The notes: generated from the sequence alone by a model not told the origin. 64,000 nt of DNA from Chryseomonas sp014190935 (GCF_014190935.1 NZ_JACHVV010000001.1:1116001-1180000), one strand, 5' to 3'; counted from the first letter of the stretch, positions 27,322-36,940 are shown. Numbers and translations: made by a program.

Positions 27322-27359
27322 CATACCACTCGCGAGCTCTGCCTCGCGGGTAACGAAAG

Positions 27360-27386
27360 AAGCGGCCCTTGCGGCCGCTTTTTTTC
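27360..27386 (+). terminator. Terminator after tRNA-Asp
   Basis: aagcggccc-tt-gcggccgctt followed by a run of seven T, 39 bases after the tRNA CCA. Confidence 0.9.
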
Positions 27387-27476
27387 GTCCTGCACTTTTG
27401 TCGCCAAGTCTTGCCGCCGGGAAACCCCAACGCTTCGGTAGCCTCCAATGGCTATCATCGATGCGCGGGAGTGGCC

Positions 27477-28052
27477 ATGAAGATCGCCTGTCTGGGTTGG
27501 GGTTCGTTGATCTGGAAGGCGGCGGAATTGCCGGTCGCCTCGGACTGGTTCGCCGACGGACCCTGGTTGCCCATCGAATTCGCCCGGGAGGGCGACAGCG
27601 GCGAGTTGGCCACGGTCATCTGCGAGGGCGTGGCCGAGGTCCAGGTGCTCTGGGCCTATCTCGCGGTCGACACCCTGGAAGAGGCGCGCGAGGCCTTGCG
27701 TGAGCGCGAGGGGGTACCGCGGGAGCAGCCCGCGTGCATCGGCAGCTGGCCGAGCGGGCCGCAGTCGCCGTTCCAGCAGCGCATCGCCGCCTGGGCCGCG
27801 GAGCAGGGTATCGACGCCGTGGTCTGGACCGCCTTGCCGCCGCGCAGCGGTGGCCTCAATCAGCGCATGCCTACGGCGGAACAGGCGCTCGACTACCTGC
27901 GCAAACTCGACCACGAGCGGCAGGCGCATGCGCGAGACTATATTCGCCGGACGCCGGTGGCCATAGACACCGAATACCGGCGGATAATAGCGCGGACGTT
28001 CAACTGGCAGCCCGTGCCCGAGGCGCAGCTGGATCTGGATGCTTCAGCCTGA
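27477..28052 (+). CDS. Conserved hypothetical protein (possible gamma-glutamylcyclotransferase-like)
   Basis: A 191-residue cytosolic protein starting MKIACLGWGSLIWKAAELPV. The early 'GWGSLIW' glycine loop recalls the YGSL-type loop of gamma-glutamylcyclotransferase-like proteins, but the rest (SGELATVICEGVAEVQVLWA and a charged C-terminal helical part with YLRKLDHERQAHARDYIRRT) gives no firm family. The start at 27477 is the ATG after 'ggagtggcc', a fair ribosome site. It stands alone between tRNA-Asp and mvaT. Confidence 0.7.
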   Translation: MKIACLGWGSLIWKAAELPVASDWFADGPWLPIEFAREGDSGELATVICEGVAEVQVLWAYLAVDTLEEAREALREREGVPREQPACIGSWPSGPQSPFQQRIAAWAAEQGIDAVVWTALPPRSGGLNQRMPTAEQALDYLRKLDHERQAHARDYIRRTPVAIDTEYRRIIARTFNWQPVPEAQLDLDASA

Positions 28053-28401
28053 GGGGCATGCCAGAGCGTCTGGCAAAGTCCAAGCCTGCAAGTTTTGCCA
28101 ACTTCTGCATGATTATGCAGTTGCGTTGAGCGTTCTTACTTGGCTCGCTTTTCTTCGGTGGGTTCGGTTACTACCGGGTTACTTGCGAAGAGGCTTATCA
28201 AGACCTTGTTGGCGCCAATTCTCCGGCTTGGCTTAAGGTTTTCTTAATATTCAAACTTGCCGTCGCGCAAAGTGCCTTCTATTTTTTCAAAAGGATTACG
28301 TGTCACTGGCATCCGGGGCATCAATCCTTTATCTTCGCGGGCATCTTTCGCTCGCGGGCGAAGTTTCCAGCAGCCTTTTCAGATTGTCGCCAGGAGTGTC
28401 C
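28053..28401. other. AT-rich promoter region of mvaT
   Basis: About 349 bases without a supported gene and visibly richer in A/T than the surroundings, for example ttaaggttttcttaatattc (about 28230-28250) and tctattttttcaaaagg (about 28275-28292). This is the base composition H-NS-like proteins prefer, so self-binding by MvaT is plausible. No clear single promoter stands out. Confidence 0.5.
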
Positions 28402-28776
28402 ATGTCCCGTCTCGCCGAATTCCGTGCTGCCGAAGAGCAACTTCGCGCTCAATTGCAACTGCTCGAAGATCTCAAGCAAGACAGTTCCCTGCAGAAAGAA
28501 ATCGAATTCGAAAGTAAGCTCCAGGCCCTGATGGATGAATACCACATGAACCTGGGCGATATCATCGGCATCCTGGATCCCAACGCTGCCCCCAAGCACA
28601 AGGCGCAGACGCCGCATCCGGAAAAGCCGGCTGGCAAGCGTCGTCCGCGCAGCACCAAGCGCTATCAGCATCCCAAGACCGGCGAAATCATCGAAACCAA
28701 GGGCGGCAACCACAAGTTGCTGAAAGCCTGGAAAGCCGAACACGGCGCCGATACCGTGGAAGGCTGGCTGCAGTAA
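28402..28776 (+). CDS. mvaT: H-NS-like nucleoid protein of the MvaT/MvaU family
   Basis: A 124-residue DNA-binding silencer. The N-terminal half (MSRLAEFRAAEEQLRAQLQL onward, about residues 1-60) is a coiled coil for oligomerisation; the C-terminal half has RRPRSTKRYQHPKTGEIIET then KGGNHKLLKAWKAEHG, the AT-pincer type DNA-binding domain of MvaT-like proteins. Length is usual (about 120-125). The ATG follows 'caggagtgtcc', a good ribosome site. Whether it is MvaT or the paralogue MvaU cannot be settled here. Confidence 0.92.
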   Translation: MSRLAEFRAAEEQLRAQLQLLEDLKQDSSLQKEIEFESKLQALMDEYHMNLGDIIGILDPNAAPKHKAQTPHPEKPAGKRRPRSTKRYQHPKTGEIIETKGGNHKLLKAWKAEHGADTVEGWLQ

Positions 28777-29079
28777 CGCCTTGCCCGGATTGCGGTCGGT
28801 AGCTGCGCAAGGCAGACCTACCGACCGAAATCCTTTTCCCGCGACCGCACTCTCGGCACATCCCGTAATCTCGCCACGTTCAAGCCCATATTAGGAACGA
28901 TGGTTTTCCGGCCGCCTTTCAAACTGCGGCGACCATCGCATTCATCGTATCTTTCAACCGCCCGCGCGCTCACGAGGAAGGTCAAAACCGGCCTGACTTA
29001 TGCCGACGGCCAAGGGCGGGATGATAACGGGAAGGCGGCCTGTTTCCGCACTCGATAAGCGGCATTCAACCCGGGGTGG
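28777..29079. other. Convergent intergenic region between mvaT and kdpE
   Basis: About 300 bases with no supported gene. The first 60 bases hold the mvaT terminator; the remainder contains only weak hairpins. Confidence 0.55.
28793..28834 (+). terminator. Likely terminator of mvaT
   Basis: cggtcggtag (28793-28802) pairs perfectly with ctaccgaccg (28818-28827) and is followed by aaatcctttt. It starts 16 bases after the mvaT stop. Confidence 0.65.
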
Positions 29080-29769
29080 CTAACCTTCGATGCGCAGGCG
29101 ATAACCCACGCCGGGTTCCGTGACGATATAGCGCGGCGCCAGCGGATCGTCTGCCAACTTCTGCCGCAGATGGCCAATCACGATGCGCAGATAATGACTG
29201 TCCTGCGCATGGGTCGGGCCCCAGATATCGATCAGCAATTGCCGCTGGGTCACCACCCGTCCCGGATGGTGGGCGAGGGCGGCCAGCACGGCGTATTCCT
29301 TGCGCGTCAGGGCCACTTCGCTGCCGCCCAGCGTGACCCGCCGATAGGCGAAATCCACTCGCAGATCGCCAACCTCCAGCGCCGCCACCTGCTGGGTCGC
29401 CGTGGCCGGGGTCTGTCGCAGCAGGGCGCGACTGCGGGCGAGGAATTCCTGGATACCGAAGGGCTTGGTCACGTAGTCGTTGGCGCCGGCATCCAGGGCG
29501 CGGACCTTCTCGCGTTCGTCCGCCCGCACCGACAGCACCAGCACCGGCACCGCGGACCACTCGCGCAATTCGACCAGCACCTCCTGGCCGTCACGATCGG
29601 GCAGGCCCAGGTCGAGGATGACCAGGTCCGGCTGGCCGAGCGCCGCCTGGGCCAGGCCTTCGGTGCCGGTGGCGGCTTCGCTGACCTGGTAGCCCTGGGC
29701 CGCCAGGCTGATGCGCAGGAATTTGCGGATCTGGGGTTCATCGTCGATGACGAGGACGTGAGCGGGCAT
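29080..29769 (-). CDS. kdpE: Two-component response regulator KdpE
   Basis: A 229-residue OmpR/PhoB-type regulator. Receiver domain: acidic pair in VIDDEPQIRKF, phosphorylation aspartate in LVILDLGLPD (about residue 53), signalling lysine in DYVTKPFG. The C-terminal winged helix has LTRKEYAVLAALAHHPGRVV and SHYLRIVIGHLRQKLADD, as in E. coli KdpE. The ATG at 29769 gives the family length; ATGs at 29799 and 29802 would add 10-11 residues. It lies 62 bases (30 with the longer start) after kdpD and activates kdpFABC when turgor or K+ is low. Confidence 0.93.
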   Translation of the reverse strand: MPAHVLVIDDEPQIRKFLRISLAAQGYQVSEAATGTEGLAQAALGQPDLVILDLGLPDRDGQEVLVELREWSAVPVLVLSVRADEREKVRALDAGANDYVTKPFGIQEFLARSRALLRQTPATATQQVAALEVGDLRVDFAYRRVTLGGSEVALTRKEYAVLAALAHHPGRVVTQRQLLIDIWGPTHAQDSHYLRIVIGHLRQKLADDPLAPRYIVTEPGVGYRLRIEG

Positions 29770-29831
29770 CTGGGCGGGTTCCACACGAGAGGGCGTCATC
29801 ATAGCCGCTGCGGCTGTCGGGTGGCCTGGCC

Positions 29832-32456
29832 TTATGCGGCCGGAGGGGCGGGCAATGGCAGGTGCATGCGCATCGTGGTGCCACGACCGTCGAGGCCGTC
29901 TTCCACGCTGACCCGTCCGCCATGGGCGCCGACCATGCCCTGGCAGATCGCCAGACCCAGACCGGTCCCCTGGCCGCCCCGATCGCCACGCGCCGCGGTA
30001 TAGAACATGTCGAAGATCCGCGTGCGGTCCTCGGGCGGAATGCCCGGGCCCTCGTCGGCCACGGCCAGCTGCAGTTCATTGCCCTGGCGCAGCAGGCTGA
30101 TCTCCAACCGCCCGCCGGGTGCGGAGAAGCGGATGGCATTCTCCAGCACATTGACCAGCGCCTGTTCGATCAGCGCCGGATGAACCCAGAGCAGCGGCAG
30201 GCCCGGTTCGATCCGATTGGCTACCTGCAAGCCGCTCAGCAGCGGCTGCAGGCGCTGCAGGGCGCTGGCCAGGATGTCACCGGGGTCGACCCAGTCCCGC
30301 GCCAGCTGCAGGCTGCCGTGGCCGAGGCGGGTCATGTCCAGCAGATTCTGGATATAGCGATCGAGGCGTTCGGCCTCCTGGCGGGTGGCGTCCAGCAACT
30401 CCTGGCGATCGCTGGCGGGAATGGCCTCGCCCAGGGTGGCCAGGGCATCGATGGAGCCGCGCATCACCGTCAGCGGCGTGCGCAGGTCGTGGGACACCGA
30501 GGCGAGCAGGGCGCTGCGCAGCTGTTCGGTCTCGCCGTGCAGGCGCGCGGCTTCGAGATCCTCGCTGAGACGCACCCGCGCCAGGGCCTGGGCCAGCGGC
30601 TGCGCCAGGCTGGCCAGCTGGCGCCGCTCGGCGTGGTCCAGGGGCTGGGCATCGTCGCGCCGTACGCCCAGCACGGCCAGGCTGCCACCCTCGCCGAGCA
30701 GCGGCCACCACCACCAGTTACCGGAGGGCAGGGTGTCGGTGCCGCGACCGGCCGGCTTTTCCTGCTTCCAGGCCCATTCGGCGGCGATGCGTTCACTGTC
30801 GGCCAGGCTCTGCTCGCCCGGTTGGCTCACCAGCTGCCCCGTCTTTTCCGGCAGCAGCAGGCAGACGTGGCGCGTGGCGTCGCCCAGCTGCTTGAGCGTG
30901 ACGCTGACCACCGCCTGGCGATCGCTGGCGGCGCTCAGCTGGCGGGTGAAGTCCAGCAGCGCCAAGGTCTCGCGCTGGGTCCGGCGCAGCGCCTGCAGCT
31001 GACGCCGCTGGCGGGCGGCCAGGTCACCGGTGAGCAGGGCCATCAACAGGAAGAAGGCCAGGGTGAGGACGTCCTGCTCGCGGTTGATGGTCAGCGAGAA
31101 GGCCGGCGGGATGAACAGGAAATCGTAGGCGAGAAAGCCCAGCAGGGCGCAGAACAGCGCCGGCCCGCGACTGCTGCGGACCGCCACCAGCAGCACGGCG
31201 GCCAGAAAGATCAGCGAGATATTGGGCAGTTCCAGCAGTCCGGACAGCCCCTCGGCGATGGCCGCGGCCACGCCGGTCGCGAGAACGGCGGCGCCATAGG
31301 GACCGGGCCTGATCGCCCGGCGCGGCCGAGCGGCGGGCGGGGCGTCGCGATCCAGGTCGAGGATGGCGATCTCCAGCCCCTGGGCCAGGCGCAGCAGGCG
31401 ACTGGCCAGGCGCCGCCGCAGGCTGAAGCCGCGCGGACGGCCACGGCCGATCAGCAGCACGCTGGCGCGCTGGTCGCGGGCATGGCGGACCAGGGCGCGG
31501 GCCGGATCGCTGTCTCTCAGGGTCAGCACCTCGCCGCCCAGCCGTTCGGCCAGCCGCTGGCTGGCCTGCAGGTTGGCGCGGGCGGCGTCGTCCAGCGGCT
31601 GGCCGGTGTCGACGTGGACCAGGGTCCAGGGCAGGTGGCGCTGGTCGGCGAGGCGGCTGGCATGGCGCACCAGGCGCTCCGCCGAAGGCGCGGTGCCGGC
31701 GCCGACGATCAGGCGGCCCAGCAGCGGCGGAGCGGCCTGGCCCTGCTGGCGGTATCTCAGGGCGAGCGCCGAATCCACCTGGGCGGCGGCGGTGCGCATG
31801 GCCAGCTCGCGCAGGGCGGTGAGATTGGTCTGGCTGAAAAAGGCATCGATGGCCGCGCGCGCCTGCTCGGGCACATAGACCTTGCCCTCGCGCAGCCGCT
31901 CCAGCAACTCCCGGGGCGGCAGGTCGATGAGCACCAGGTCATCGGCATCGAGCAGCACCTGGTCCGGCACCGTCTCGCGCACCTGGACGCCGGTGATGTC
32001 GCGCACCTCGTCGTTGAGGCTTTCCAAGTGCTGGACATTGACCGTGGTGTAGACGTTGATGCCGGCGGCGAGCAGGTCTGCGACGTCCTGCCAGCGCTTG
32101 GCATGGCGACTGCCGGGGGCGTTGCTGTGGGCGAGTTCGTCGACCAGCACCAGTTCCGGCGGATCGGCCAGCAGGCCTTCCAGATCCAGTTCGGTGAGCT
32201 TGAGGCCGCGGTGCTCGACCCGCCGTAGTGGTTGCTGCGGCAGGCCGGCGAGGAGGGCGGCGGTCTCCCGTCGCCCATGGGTTTCGACGATCCCGGCGCG
32301 CACCCGGCGGCCCTGGCGCAGGGCGGTCTGGGCCGCCTGCAGCATGGCGTAGGTCTTGCCTACGCCAGGCGCCGCTCCCAGGAAGACCTTGAGGCGGCCA
32401 CGGCCTTCGCGGTGTTCGGCGAGCAGCGCCTCGGCGCGCCCGGTGCTGTCGGTCAT
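29832..32456 (-). CDS. kdpD: Sensor histidine kinase KdpD
   Basis: An 874-residue sensor kinase: an N-terminal KdpD domain with Walker A GAAPGVGKTY (about 27-36) and the 'VDELAHSNAPGSRHAKRWQD' Walker-B-like block, a UspA-like domain (about 245-370), four transmembrane segments (about 390-490), a GAF-like region, then the kinase with H-box SVSHDLRTPLTVM and ATP sites NVLENAIRFS, DEGPGIP and GTGLGLAI. The ATG overlaps the kdpC stop by 4 bases. It senses K+ limitation and phosphorylates KdpE. Confidence 0.95.
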   Translation of the reverse strand: MTDSTGRAEALLAEHREGRGRLKVFLGAAPGVGKTYAMLQAAQTALRQGRRVRAGIVETHGRRETAALLAGLPQQPLRRVEHRGLKLTELDLEGLLADPPELVLVDELAHSNAPGSRHAKRWQDVADLLAAGINVYTTVNVQHLESLNDEVRDITGVQVRETVPDQVLLDADDLVLIDLPPRELLERLREGKVYVPEQARAAIDAFFSQTNLTALRELAMRTAAAQVDSALALRYRQQGQAAPPLLGRLIVGAGTAPSAERLVRHASRLADQRHLPWTLVHVDTGQPLDDAARANLQASQRLAERLGGEVLTLRDSDPARALVRHARDQRASVLLIGRGRPRGFSLRRRLASRLLRLAQGLEIAILDLDRDAPPAARPRRAIRPGPYGAAVLATGVAAAIAEGLSGLLELPNISLIFLAAVLLVAVRSSRGPALFCALLGFLAYDFLFIPPAFSLTINREQDVLTLAFFLLMALLTGDLAARQRRQLQALRRTQRETLALLDFTRQLSAASDRQAVVSVTLKQLGDATRHVCLLLPEKTGQLVSQPGEQSLADSERIAAEWAWKQEKPAGRGTDTLPSGNWWWWPLLGEGGSLAVLGVRRDDAQPLDHAERRQLASLAQPLAQALARVRLSEDLEAARLHGETEQLRSALLASVSHDLRTPLTVMRGSIDALATLGEAIPASDRQELLDATRQEAERLDRYIQNLLDMTRLGHGSLQLARDWVDPGDILASALQRLQPLLSGLQVANRIEPGLPLLWVHPALIEQALVNVLENAIRFSAPGGRLEISLLRQGNELQLAVADEGPGIPPEDRTRIFDMFYTAARGDRGGQGTGLGLAICQGMVGAHGGRVSVEDGLDGRGTTMRMHLPLPAPPAA

Positions 32457-33004
32457 GGAGCCAGTTCCGCCAGGGCCAGATTGAGAAGCAGGACATTAAC
32501 CGTTGCCGGACCGAAGCGCGAGCTGCGCGTCTGCTCGTTCACCAGGGCTTCCAGGCGCTCCGGTGCCAGGCCGCGCGCGGCCGCGACACGGGCGATCTGA
32601 TAGCGGGCGCCGGCTGGGCTGAGGTCGGGGTCGAGGCCGCTGGCGGAGGTGGTCACCAGCTCCTGGGGCACCGGGCCCTGGCCGTCCACCTGGATGTCGG
32701 GCAGCGTCTTCTCGATCCGCTCGCGCAGCCCCGGCGCCGACTGGGCCAGGTTGCTGGCGCTGCTGGAGACGGTGGCGTAGTCGCCGGCCGAGGGGCGCGG
32801 CTGGAACCACTCGGGGCCGGTGAATTTCTGCGCGATCAGGCGCGAGCCGACCACGCTGCCGTCGGCGCGCTGGATCAGGCTGCCGCCGGCCTGGTCGGCG
32901 AACAGCACCTGGCCGAGCACCGTCACCAGCAGGGGGTAGGCGCCCCCGGTCAGGGCGCTGAGCAGCAGGAGCATCAGCAGGGCGGAACGCAATTGCATGA
33001 GCAT
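32453..33004 (-). CDS. kdpC: Potassium-transporting ATPase subunit KdpC
   Basis: KdpC (183 residues) has one N-terminal membrane helix (MQLRSALLMLLLLSALTGGA) and a periplasmic domain with the family segments FTGPEWFQPRPSAGDY, SNLAQSAPGL and ASGLDPDLSPAGARYQIARV. It helps couple KdpB to KdpA and raises ATP affinity. The ATG at 33004 has GAGGAG 6 bases before it. It follows kdpB by 10 bases and overlaps kdpD. Confidence 0.95.
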   Translation of the reverse strand: MLMQLRSALLMLLLLSALTGGAYPLLVTVLGQVLFADQAGGSLIQRADGSVVGSRLIAQKFTGPEWFQPRPSAGDYATVSSSASNLAQSAPGLRERIEKTLPDIQVDGQGPVPQELVTTSASGLDPDLSPAGARYQIARVAAARGLAPERLEALVNEQTRSSRFGPATVNVLLLNLALAELAP

Positions 33005-33014
33005 GGCGGTCTCC

Positions 33015-35045
33015 TCAGACCAGACCCAGGGCGCCGAGCGCCAGGTCGATAGCTTTGATGCCGACGAAGGGCACGGCGATGCCGCCCAGCCCATAGATCA
33101 GCAGGTTGCGGCGCAACAGGGCGGCGGCGCTGGCGGCCTTGACCCGGACCCCGCGCAGCGCCAGGGGAATCAGCGCGACGATGATCAGGGCGTTGAACAC
33201 GATGGCCGAGAGGATGGCGCTCTGCGGACTGGCCAGGTGCATCACGTTGAGCACGTTCAGCTGCGGATAGATGCCGGCGAACAGCGCCGGCAGGATGGCG
33301 AAGTACTTGGCCACGTCGTTGGCCACCGAGAAGGTGGTCAGGGCGCCGCGGGTCACCAGCAGTTCCTTGCCCACCTGCACCACGTCGAGCAGCTTGGTGG
33401 GGTCGGAATCCAGGTCCACCAGGTTGGCGGCCTCGCGGGCGGCCTGGGTGCCGTCGTTCATCGCCATGCCGACATCGGCCTGGGCCAGCGCCGGGGCGTC
33501 GTTGGCGCCGTCCCCGCACATGGCCACCAGCTTGCCCTCGGCCTGTTCGCTGCGGATGCGTTCCAGCTTCTTCTCGGGCGTGGCTTCGGCGATGACATCG
33601 TCCACCCCGGCTTCGGCGGCGATGGCCGTGGCGGTCAGGGGGTTGTCGCCGGTCACCATCACGGTGCGGATGCCCAGGGTACGCAGCTCGGCGAAGCGCT
33701 CGCGGATGCCCGGCTTGACCACGTCCTTGAGGTGGATGGCGCCGAGCAGGCGGCCCTCGCCGCAGACCAGCAGCGGGGTGCCGCCGCTCTTGGCGATGGT
33801 CTCGATCTCCCGGGCCAGCACCTCCGGCAGGTCGGCGCGGGTCTGGCCGAGAAACATCAGCACGGCGTCCACCGCACCCTTGCGATACTCGCGGCCCTGC
33901 CAGTCGATGCCCGACAGGCGCGTCTCGGCGCTGAAGGGAATGGCCGCGACCTGGGCGCGCGGCGGCTCTTCCAGCGGGTGCAGGTTGCGCAGGTATTCCA
34001 CCACCGAGCGGCCTTCCGGGGTCTCGTCGGCCAGGGAGGCATAGAGGGCGCCCTCGGCCAGGGCCTTGGGGGTGATGCCCTGGGCCGCGTACAGGGCGCT
34101 GCAGCGGCGATTGCCGAAGGTGATGGTGCCGGTCTTGTCCAGCAGCAGGGTGTGAACGTCACCGGCGGCTTCCACGGCGCGCCCCGAGGTGGCGATCACG
34201 TTCAGCCGCACCAGGCGATCCATGCCGGCGATGCCGATGGCCGAGAGCAGGCCGCCGATGGTGGTGGGGATCAGGGTCACCAGCAGCGCCACCAGGAACA
34301 GCAGCGGCAGCTCGCCACCGGCCAGGGCGGCAAAGGGCTGCAGGGTCACCACCACCAGCAGGAAGATCAGCGTCAGGCCGATCAGCAGGATGTCCAGGGC
34401 GACCTCGTTGGGGGTCTTCTGGCGCTTGGCGCCCTCGACTAGCGCGATCATCCGGTCCAGGGTCGATTCGCCGGGGTTGGCGGTGATGCGCACCCGGATC
34501 CAGTCCGACACCACCCGGGTATTGCCGGTCACCGCCGAGCGATCGCCGCCGGACTCACGGATCACCGGCGCCGATTCCCCGGTGATGGCCGCCTCGTTGA
34601 CCGCGGCCACGCCTTCGATGATCTCGCCGTCACCGGGGATCAGCTCGCCGGCTTCCACCCGCACGATCTGGCCCTTGCGCAGGGAGCTGGCCGGCACCAT
34701 CAGGTGCTCGCCGTTTTCCTCCAGGCGGGCGGCCAGGTTCTGGCCGATGCCCTTGAGGCTGTCGGCGCGCGCCTTGCCGCGCCCCTCGGCGAGAGCTTCG
34801 GCGAAGTTGGCGAACAGCAGGGTGAACCACAGCCAGAGAGTGATCTGCACTGCCACCCCGGTGCTCACGCCATTGTCCGGCGCCAGGCACAGCAGGGTGG
34901 AGAACAGCGCGGTGATCTCCACCACGAACATCACCGGCGAGCGGATCTGCTGGCGCGGGTCGAGCTTGACGAAGGCCTGCCGCAGCGCCTGGCGCCAGAG
35001 GGTGCCAGGGGTAGGAGTGGGCAGGGTGTGGGTCTGGGCATCCAT
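33015..35045 (-). CDS. kdpB: Potassium-transporting P-type ATPase subunit KdpB
   Basis: The 676-residue catalytic P-type ATPase of the Kdp K+ pump. It has the actuator motif TGESAPV, the phosphorylation site DKTGTITFGN with aspartate near residue 300, nucleotide-domain VMVTGDNPLTATAIA and hinge GDGANDAPALAQADVGMAMN. About seven membrane segments are visible. It starts one base after the kdpA stop. Confidence 0.96.
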   Translation of the reverse strand: MDAQTHTLPTPTPGTLWRQALRQAFVKLDPRQQIRSPVMFVVEITALFSTLLCLAPDNGVSTGVAVQITLWLWFTLLFANFAEALAEGRGKARADSLKGIGQNLAARLEENGEHLMVPASSLRKGQIVRVEAGELIPGDGEIIEGVAAVNEAAITGESAPVIRESGGDRSAVTGNTRVVSDWIRVRITANPGESTLDRMIALVEGAKRQKTPNEVALDILLIGLTLIFLLVVVTLQPFAALAGGELPLLFLVALLVTLIPTTIGGLLSAIGIAGMDRLVRLNVIATSGRAVEAAGDVHTLLLDKTGTITFGNRRCSALYAAQGITPKALAEGALYASLADETPEGRSVVEYLRNLHPLEEPPRAQVAAIPFSAETRLSGIDWQGREYRKGAVDAVLMFLGQTRADLPEVLAREIETIAKSGGTPLLVCGEGRLLGAIHLKDVVKPGIRERFAELRTLGIRTVMVTGDNPLTATAIAAEAGVDDVIAEATPEKKLERIRSEQAEGKLVAMCGDGANDAPALAQADVGMAMNDGTQAAREAANLVDLDSDPTKLLDVVQVGKELLVTRGALTTFSVANDVAKYFAILPALFAGIYPQLNVLNVMHLASPQSAILSAIVFNALIIVALIPLALRGVRVKAASAAALLRRNLLIYGLGGIAVPFVGIKAIDLALGALGLV

Positions 35046-35046
35046 T

Positions 35047-36744
35047 TCAGCGGACTCCGAACAGTTGCAGATGGTCGGCGATCGGCCCCAGGGCGAGCGT
35101 CGGCAGGAAGGTCAGGCCGCCCACCAGCAGCAGGGTGATCACCAGCAGGGTGACGAACAGCGGGCCGTGGGTGGGGAAGCTGTTGGGGCCGAGCGGCACG
35201 GGTCGCTTGGCGGCCAGGCTGCCGGCGATGGCCAGGACCGGCAGGATATAGCCGAAGCGACCGATCAGCAGGGCCAGGCTCAGCATCAGGTTGTGGAAGG
35301 GCGTGTTGGCGCTGAAGCCGCCAAAGGCCGAGCCGTTGTTGGCCGTGGCCGAGGTATAGGCATAGAGCAGCTGGCTGAAGCCATGGGGACCCGTGGCGGC
35401 GATCCCGGCGACGCCGGCCGGGACGCTGGCGGCGATGGCGCCCAGCACCAGCACGCCCAGCGGCATGACCAGCAGGGTCGCCACCAGCAGCCGCACCTCG
35501 GGGGCTTCCAGCTTCTTGCCCAGGTATTCCGGGGTACGACCCACCATCAGGCCGGCGATGAAGACAGCGATCAGCACATTGAGCAGCATGCCGTAGAGAC
35601 CGGCGCCGACGCCGCCGAAGATCACCTCGCCGAGCATCATGTTGAACAGGGCGATCAGCCCGGTCAGGGGGGCCAGGCTGTCATGCATGGCGTTCACCGA
35701 GCCGTTGGAGGCGGCCGTGGTCACCGTTGCCCAGAGCGCCGAGGCGGTACCGCCGAAGCGGGTCTCCAGGCCTTCCAGGGACGCCCCCTGGGTGATCGCC
35801 AGGCCGACCAGCGCGGGGTTGGCGTGATTCTGGGCGCCAATGGCGACAGCGCCTCCGACCACCAGCAGGCCGAACATGGCGGCGAAGATCGCCCAGCTCT
35901 GCCGCCGATCCTTGACGTAGTGGCCAAAGCTGAACACCAGGGCCGCCGGAATCATGAGGATGGCCGACAGCTCCAGCAGATCGCTCAGCGCCGTGGGGTT
36001 CTCGAAGGGGTGCGCCGAGTTGACGCCAAAGAAGCCGCCGCCGTTGGTGCCCAGCTGCTTGATGGCGATCTGGCTGGCGGCCGGGCCCAGCGGCAGGGCC
36101 TGGCTGGCGCCTTGCAGGGTGGTGGCGTCGACATAGGCGGCGAAGGTCTGGGGCACGCCCTGCCAGATCAGCAGCAGCGCCAGGGGTACGCACAACGGCA
36201 GCAGCACATAGAAGGTGGCGCGGAACAGATCGACCCAGAAGTTGCCGATCTCCTGGGCGCTGCGGCGGGTGATGCCGCGGGCCAGGGCGGCGAGTACGGC
36301 TACGCCCACTGCGGCGCTGACGAAGTTCTGCACGCCCAGGCCGACCATCTGGCTGAAATAGCTCAGCGAGGCTTCGCCGCTATAGGCCTGCCAATTGGTG
36401 TTGGTGACGAAACTGATGGCGGTGTTCAGCGCCAGGGTCCATTCCAGGCCGGGCAGATGCTGCGGATTCAACGGCAGACTGCCCTGCAGCACGAGGATGG
36501 CGAACAGCAGCCCGATGCCCAGCCCATTGAACAGCACCAGGGCGATGGCATAGGTGCGCCAGTCCTGGCCGCGGCCATCGGTGCCCACCACCTTGAGGGT
36601 CAGGCGCTCCAAGGGCCCGCCGACAAAGGTCAGCCAGGTCCGCTCACCTTCCAGCGCGCGGTAGAAGTAGCGCCCCAGGAAGGGCGCGGGAAGAAAGGTC
36701 AGGGCCAGGAAGGCCAGAATCAGGAACGCGGCTTGGCTGTCCAT
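35047..36744 (-). CDS. kdpA: Potassium-transporting ATPase channel subunit KdpA
   Basis: The 565-residue K+-selective channel-like subunit with about ten membrane helices. Four selectivity-filter repeats of SKT type are visible: FVTNTNWQAYSGE, IKQLGTNGGGFFGVNSAHPF, TTAASNGSVNAMHDS and ATANNGSAFGGF. Length matches the family (about 557-565). It starts 9 bases after kdpF. Confidence 0.96.
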   Translation of the reverse strand: MDSQAAFLILAFLALTFLPAPFLGRYFYRALEGERTWLTFVGGPLERLTLKVVGTDGRGQDWRTYAIALVLFNGLGIGLLFAILVLQGSLPLNPQHLPGLEWTLALNTAISFVTNTNWQAYSGEASLSYFSQMVGLGVQNFVSAAVGVAVLAALARGITRRSAQEIGNFWVDLFRATFYVLLPLCVPLALLLIWQGVPQTFAAYVDATTLQGASQALPLGPAASQIAIKQLGTNGGGFFGVNSAHPFENPTALSDLLELSAILMIPAALVFSFGHYVKDRRQSWAIFAAMFGLLVVGGAVAIGAQNHANPALVGLAITQGASLEGLETRFGGTASALWATVTTAASNGSVNAMHDSLAPLTGLIALFNMMLGEVIFGGVGAGLYGMLLNVLIAVFIAGLMVGRTPEYLGKKLEAPEVRLLVATLLVMPLGVLVLGAIAASVPAGVAGIAATGPHGFSQLLYAYTSATANNGSAFGGFSANTPFHNLMLSLALLIGRFGYILPVLAIAGSLAAKRPVPLGPNSFPTHGPLFVTLLVITLLLVGGLTFLPTLALGPIADHLQLFGVR

Positions 36745-36753
36745 GCCGCCTCC

Positions 36754-36843
36754 CTAGGACCGGCCGGCGCGTAGCAGCGCCGCCAGCAGATAGACGAACA
36801 GACCCAGTGCCAGGAGCAGGGCCAGAAGATTCCAGGGGGTCAT
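36754..36843 (-). CDS. kdpF: KdpF small membrane peptide
   Basis: A 29-residue single-helix peptide (MTPWNLLALLLALGLFVYLL then AALLRAGRS) that stabilises the KdpABC complex. Its position directly before kdpA and its composition identify it. First gene of the operon. Confidence 0.9.
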   Translation of the reverse strand: MTPWNLLALLLALGLFVYLLAALLRAGRS

Positions 36844-36894
36844 CACGAGTTCTCCAGAGACGGCCGTTGCCGCGTGGAGAAATTGTCGGGAGGA

Positions 36895-36940
36895 GGGGCG
36901 TAAAGAAGCGAGGCGGGGAGCGGTGGCGGGGCGTAAAGAA
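36895..36940 (-). promoter_or_regulatory. Direct repeat upstream of kdpF, candidate KdpE site
   Basis: ggggcgtaaagaa occurs at 36895-36907 and again at 36928-36940, 33 bases apart; on the coding strand this reads ttctttacgcccc twice, with a related ttaacgcttt just upstream. OmpR-family regulators bind direct repeats, and the E. coli KdpE site is similarly T-rich with TTTA steps (knowledge). Located 52-97 bases before kdpF. Confidence 0.5.

Noticed and set aside
34189..36774. An 861-codon plus-strand frame over kdpB/kdpA
   Set aside because: Shadow of two intact kdp genes; low-complexity composition and no domain.
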